NCBI GenBank assembly: GCA_903923915.1
Contig: CAIXZI010000704.1
Coordinates: 1-6,490 of the forward strand
Source of the DNA: an uncultured Bacteroidota bacterium
GTDB lineage: Bacteria > Bacteroidota > Bacteroidia > B-17B0 > Aurantibacillaceae
Reading direction: 5' to 3'
DNA: 6,490 nucleotides
A model generated the notes under the pieces. That model did no database searches and had not been told where the DNA came from. It was given only the letters and a program-made list of their open reading frames with translations. Shown here one piece after another: positions 5,449-6,490 of this stretch. The translations under genes were made by a program, and so were the position numbers. Numbering within the stretch: position 1 is the stretch's first letter; the number at the start of each line of letters is the position of its first letter.

Positions 5449-5490
5449 CCACAAAACACCTCAAAACGCCACAGTATTGCACAAAACACC
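5439..5490. repeat. A/C-rich 10-bp-phased CCACAAAACA-like repeats
   Basis: Successive units CCACAAATAA (5439), CCACAAAACA (5449), CCTCAAAACG (5459) and CCACAGTATT (5469) are spaced exactly 10 bp, followed by a second exact CACAAAACACC at 5480-5490 (the first is 5450-5460). The strand is almost free of G. The array overlaps the last codons of the small HTH gene and precedes the promoter of the 5552 operon. One unit per helical turn is typical of binding-site arrays such as iterons or operators, but simple low-complexity sequence is also possible. Confidence 0.4.
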
Positions 5491-5523
5491 CCAATTCTAA
5501 AAACGATTGCCCTATCAATATCG

Positions 5524-5531
5524 GAACTTTG
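5524..5531 (+). promoter_or_regulatory. Possible -7 box GAACTTTG for the membrane-protein operon
   Basis: GAACTTTG is one mismatch from TAnnTTTG, followed by TATTATAAATAAA and, 20 bases on, the ATG at 5552. ATTG at 5506-5509 could be a -33 element, but the spacer is shorter than usual. The 103-base gap before 5552 makes a promoter here likely. Confidence 0.4.
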
Positions 5532-5551
5532 TATTATAAATAAACGGAAAC

Positions 5552-5815
5552 ATGACAAGCACAGAAGTCCTCTTAGTAGTTAACAGCATCTTATTAGGAT
5601 TAATCAGTTTGGCTTTTTTGATAATCGGTTACTTTTTAAAGGACCTGCATAAAGACTTTAAGCAGATGATAGAAAAAGTAAACAACGTTCACGGTGAATT
5701 ACAAAGCCACATCACCCTGTTCGAGAACCTATCAAAACTATTTCAAAAGCAAATTGATGCGTTAAACGAACGGATAAAAAAGATAGAAAAACTAATCTTA
5801 AAAAAAGAACAATAA
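5552..5815 (+). CDS. Membrane-anchored coiled-coil protein
   Basis: An 87-aa protein with one N-terminal transmembrane helix (about 6-30, LLVVNSILLGLISLAFLIIG) and a charged coiled-coil-like helix to the C-terminus (about 31-85, with heptad-like Leu/Ile/Val spacing such as IDALNERIKKIEKLIL). The anchor followed by a Lys/Glu-rich rod, with KDLHKDFK just after the membrane segment, suggests a cytoplasmic-facing rod by the positive-inside rule, though the topology is not certain. No family is recognised. It opens a tight cluster: the next ATG is 1 base after the stop. Similar size and layout occur in phage holin/spanin-like or membrane-scaffold proteins and in conjugation accessory proteins, so the role stays open. 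Confidence 0.75.
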   Translation: MTSTEVLLVVNSILLGLISLAFLIIGYFLKDLHKDFKQMIEKVNNVHGELQSHITLFENLSKLFQKQIDALNERIKKIEKLILKKEQ

Positions 5816-5816
5816 C

Positions 5817-6281
5817 ATGAATATCTGGACAGGCATAATTTTAGCAGGCATAGCAGCAGGGGTTTACGGACTTAGTAAACTAAGCCACGCATCGGGGCAA
5901 ATTGTTACATCGGTAAAGGCAAGAATATTCAGCATTGATTTTACAAAGCTGGTCATTGCCATAGATGTAACCATAAAAAATCCGACCAATACAAGCATCA
6001 CGATAAAATACCCTTTCCTGAAACTCATGTATAAAGGGAGTGCCATTGCAAGTTCCGATTTAAAAAACAAAACTTTCACAATCACTCCCTTTTCTCAAAC
6101 TACTATCACAAACATTCAGATACCGTTAAGCTATTTATATATCGCAGGTTTAGCACCTGATGTTATTGAAAAATTAAAAGACAAAACACATAAAATAGAA
6201 TTGGCAGTAGTAACACAAACAAACGTATTGTTTGCAGGTAATATTATTCCTTACAGAAGTTCACAAGACATAAGCATTTAG
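5817..6281 (+). CDS. Membrane-anchored LEA/WHy-like beta-sandwich protein
   Basis: A 154-aa protein with a short hydrophobic, Gly/Ala-rich N-terminus (about 3-20, WTGIILAGIAAGVYGL), probably a membrane anchor or uncleaved signal; there is no lipobox Cys. Residues about 28-146 are a predicted beta-sandwich with the LEA type 2/WHy pattern: an alternating hydrophobic strand LVIAIDVTIKNP, the conserved Asn55-Pro56, then TSITIKYPFLKLMYKGSAIA, and later the TFTITPFSQTTITNIQIPLS strand pair. In LEA-2/WHy proteins the Asn-Pro follows the strand just like this. Such domains occur in bacterial periplasmic and envelope proteins and are not enzymes. Its place between a membrane coiled-coil gene and an unknown gene, with 1- and 2-base gaps, implies translation as one operon and perhaps a shared membrane complex. 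Codon use looks somewhat less AT-rich than in the 4083 gene. Confidence 0.7.
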   Translation: MNIWTGIILAGIAAGVYGLSKLSHASGQIVTSVKARIFSIDFTKLVIAIDVTIKNPTNTSITIKYPFLKLMYKGSAIASSDLKNKTFTITPFSQTTITNIQIPLSYLYIAGLAPDVIEKLKDKTHKIELAVVTQTNVLFAGNIIPYRSSQDISI

Positions 6282-6283
6282 TC

Positions 6284-6490
6284 ATGAAAGAAGGTAAACC
6301 TATAATTACGTATCCCGATTTTGACCGTCTTATACCAAAAGCAAGGTGGACAACTGAACGTATAAAACGTAAGGCAAAACTTGAAGATACCTTAGAGTTT
6401 TTACCTGATGGTGTTGAAAGATGCAAATGGCAAGTAAAAAAAATAATTCCTCTACTAAAAGGAAAAGACTTAGAAGAAACCTGTTACAAT
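6284..6490 (+). CDS. Unknown operon gene, 3' end outside the window
   Basis: The reading frame opens with ATG 2 bases after the stop of the LEA-like gene and stays open for 69 codons to the end of the window, so the gene is 3'-truncated here. The visible part is soluble, basic and helical: MKEGKPIITYPDFDRLIPK, then TTERIKRKAKLEDTLEFL, then VERCKWQVKKIIPLLKG and DLEETCYN. It has no signal peptide or membrane segment. The segment before TCYN resembles the helix that leads into transglutaminase-like cysteine peptidase domains (typically followed by a stretch of IW-F-...-I-YK and later a DCD/Cys motif), but that is an impression from memory and the decisive residues lie beyond the window. Tight coupling puts it in the same operon as the two membrane proteins. 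Confidence 0.75.
   Translation, partial: MKEGKPIITYPDFDRLIPKARWTTERIKRKAKLEDTLEFLPDGVERCKWQVKKIIPLLKGKDLEETCYN

Noticed and set aside
5864..6085. 73-codon minus-strand frame
   Set aside because: Antisense to the LEA/WHy-like gene, whose pattern is convincing; hydrophobic content is a reverse-reading artefact.
6244..6426. 60-codon minus-strand frame
   Set aside because: Antisense to the open-ended gene at 6284, which is tightly coupled to its operon and more credible.

Overview
The window looks like the junction between a Bacteroidota chromosome and the left end of an integrated mobile element. The host call rests on a secreted protein with PKD-type repeats and a C-terminal type IX secretion (Por) sorting domain, strongly AT-rich DNA, a Bacteroidota-style tyrosine recombinase with an Arm-binding N-terminus, and possible -7 boxes of the TAnnTTTG type. 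The species cannot be read from the sequence; a free-living flavobacterium- or chitinophaga-like host would fit.

Layout: 1-1134 is the chromosomal secreted adhesin-like gene. 1135-1472 has no gene. It holds a two-hairpin structured repeat (1144-1236), a rho-independent terminator (1260-1283), a run of 10-bp-phased GGTACTCATT-like repeats that are good candidates for integrase arm sites (1311-1360), and a perfect palindrome (1383-1394). The integrase (1473-2618) follows and ends in a strong terminator. Next come a 281-aa protein with a possible RteC-like C-terminal domain (2682-3527), a MerR/excisionase-type winged HTH protein (3612-3950), and a 177-aa protein made of two copies of a winged-HTH-like module (4083-4616), again closed by a strong terminator. 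A gene-free stretch of 260 bases (4617-4876) separates this integration/regulation block from a second block of small genes: an unknown helical protein and a small HTH-like protein in tandem (4877-5236, 5242-5448), a short A/C-rich phased-repeat spacer, then a tight operon of a membrane-anchored coiled-coil protein (5552-5815), a membrane-anchored LEA/WHy-like protein (5817-6281) and an unknown gene that runs off the end (6284-6490). All credible genes are on the + strand.

Interpretation: the first block is a plausible integration/excision and control module (integrase, excisionase-like protein, HTH regulators). The 12-bp palindrome occurs upstream of both the integrase and the excisionase-like gene, suggesting common control. 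The second block is cargo or the start of a phage/plasmid-like functional module; its membrane and envelope-type proteins could be virion or cell-envelope components of a small temperate element. No capsid, replication, relaxase or conjugation gene is visible, so the class of element remains open, and the right end lies outside the window.
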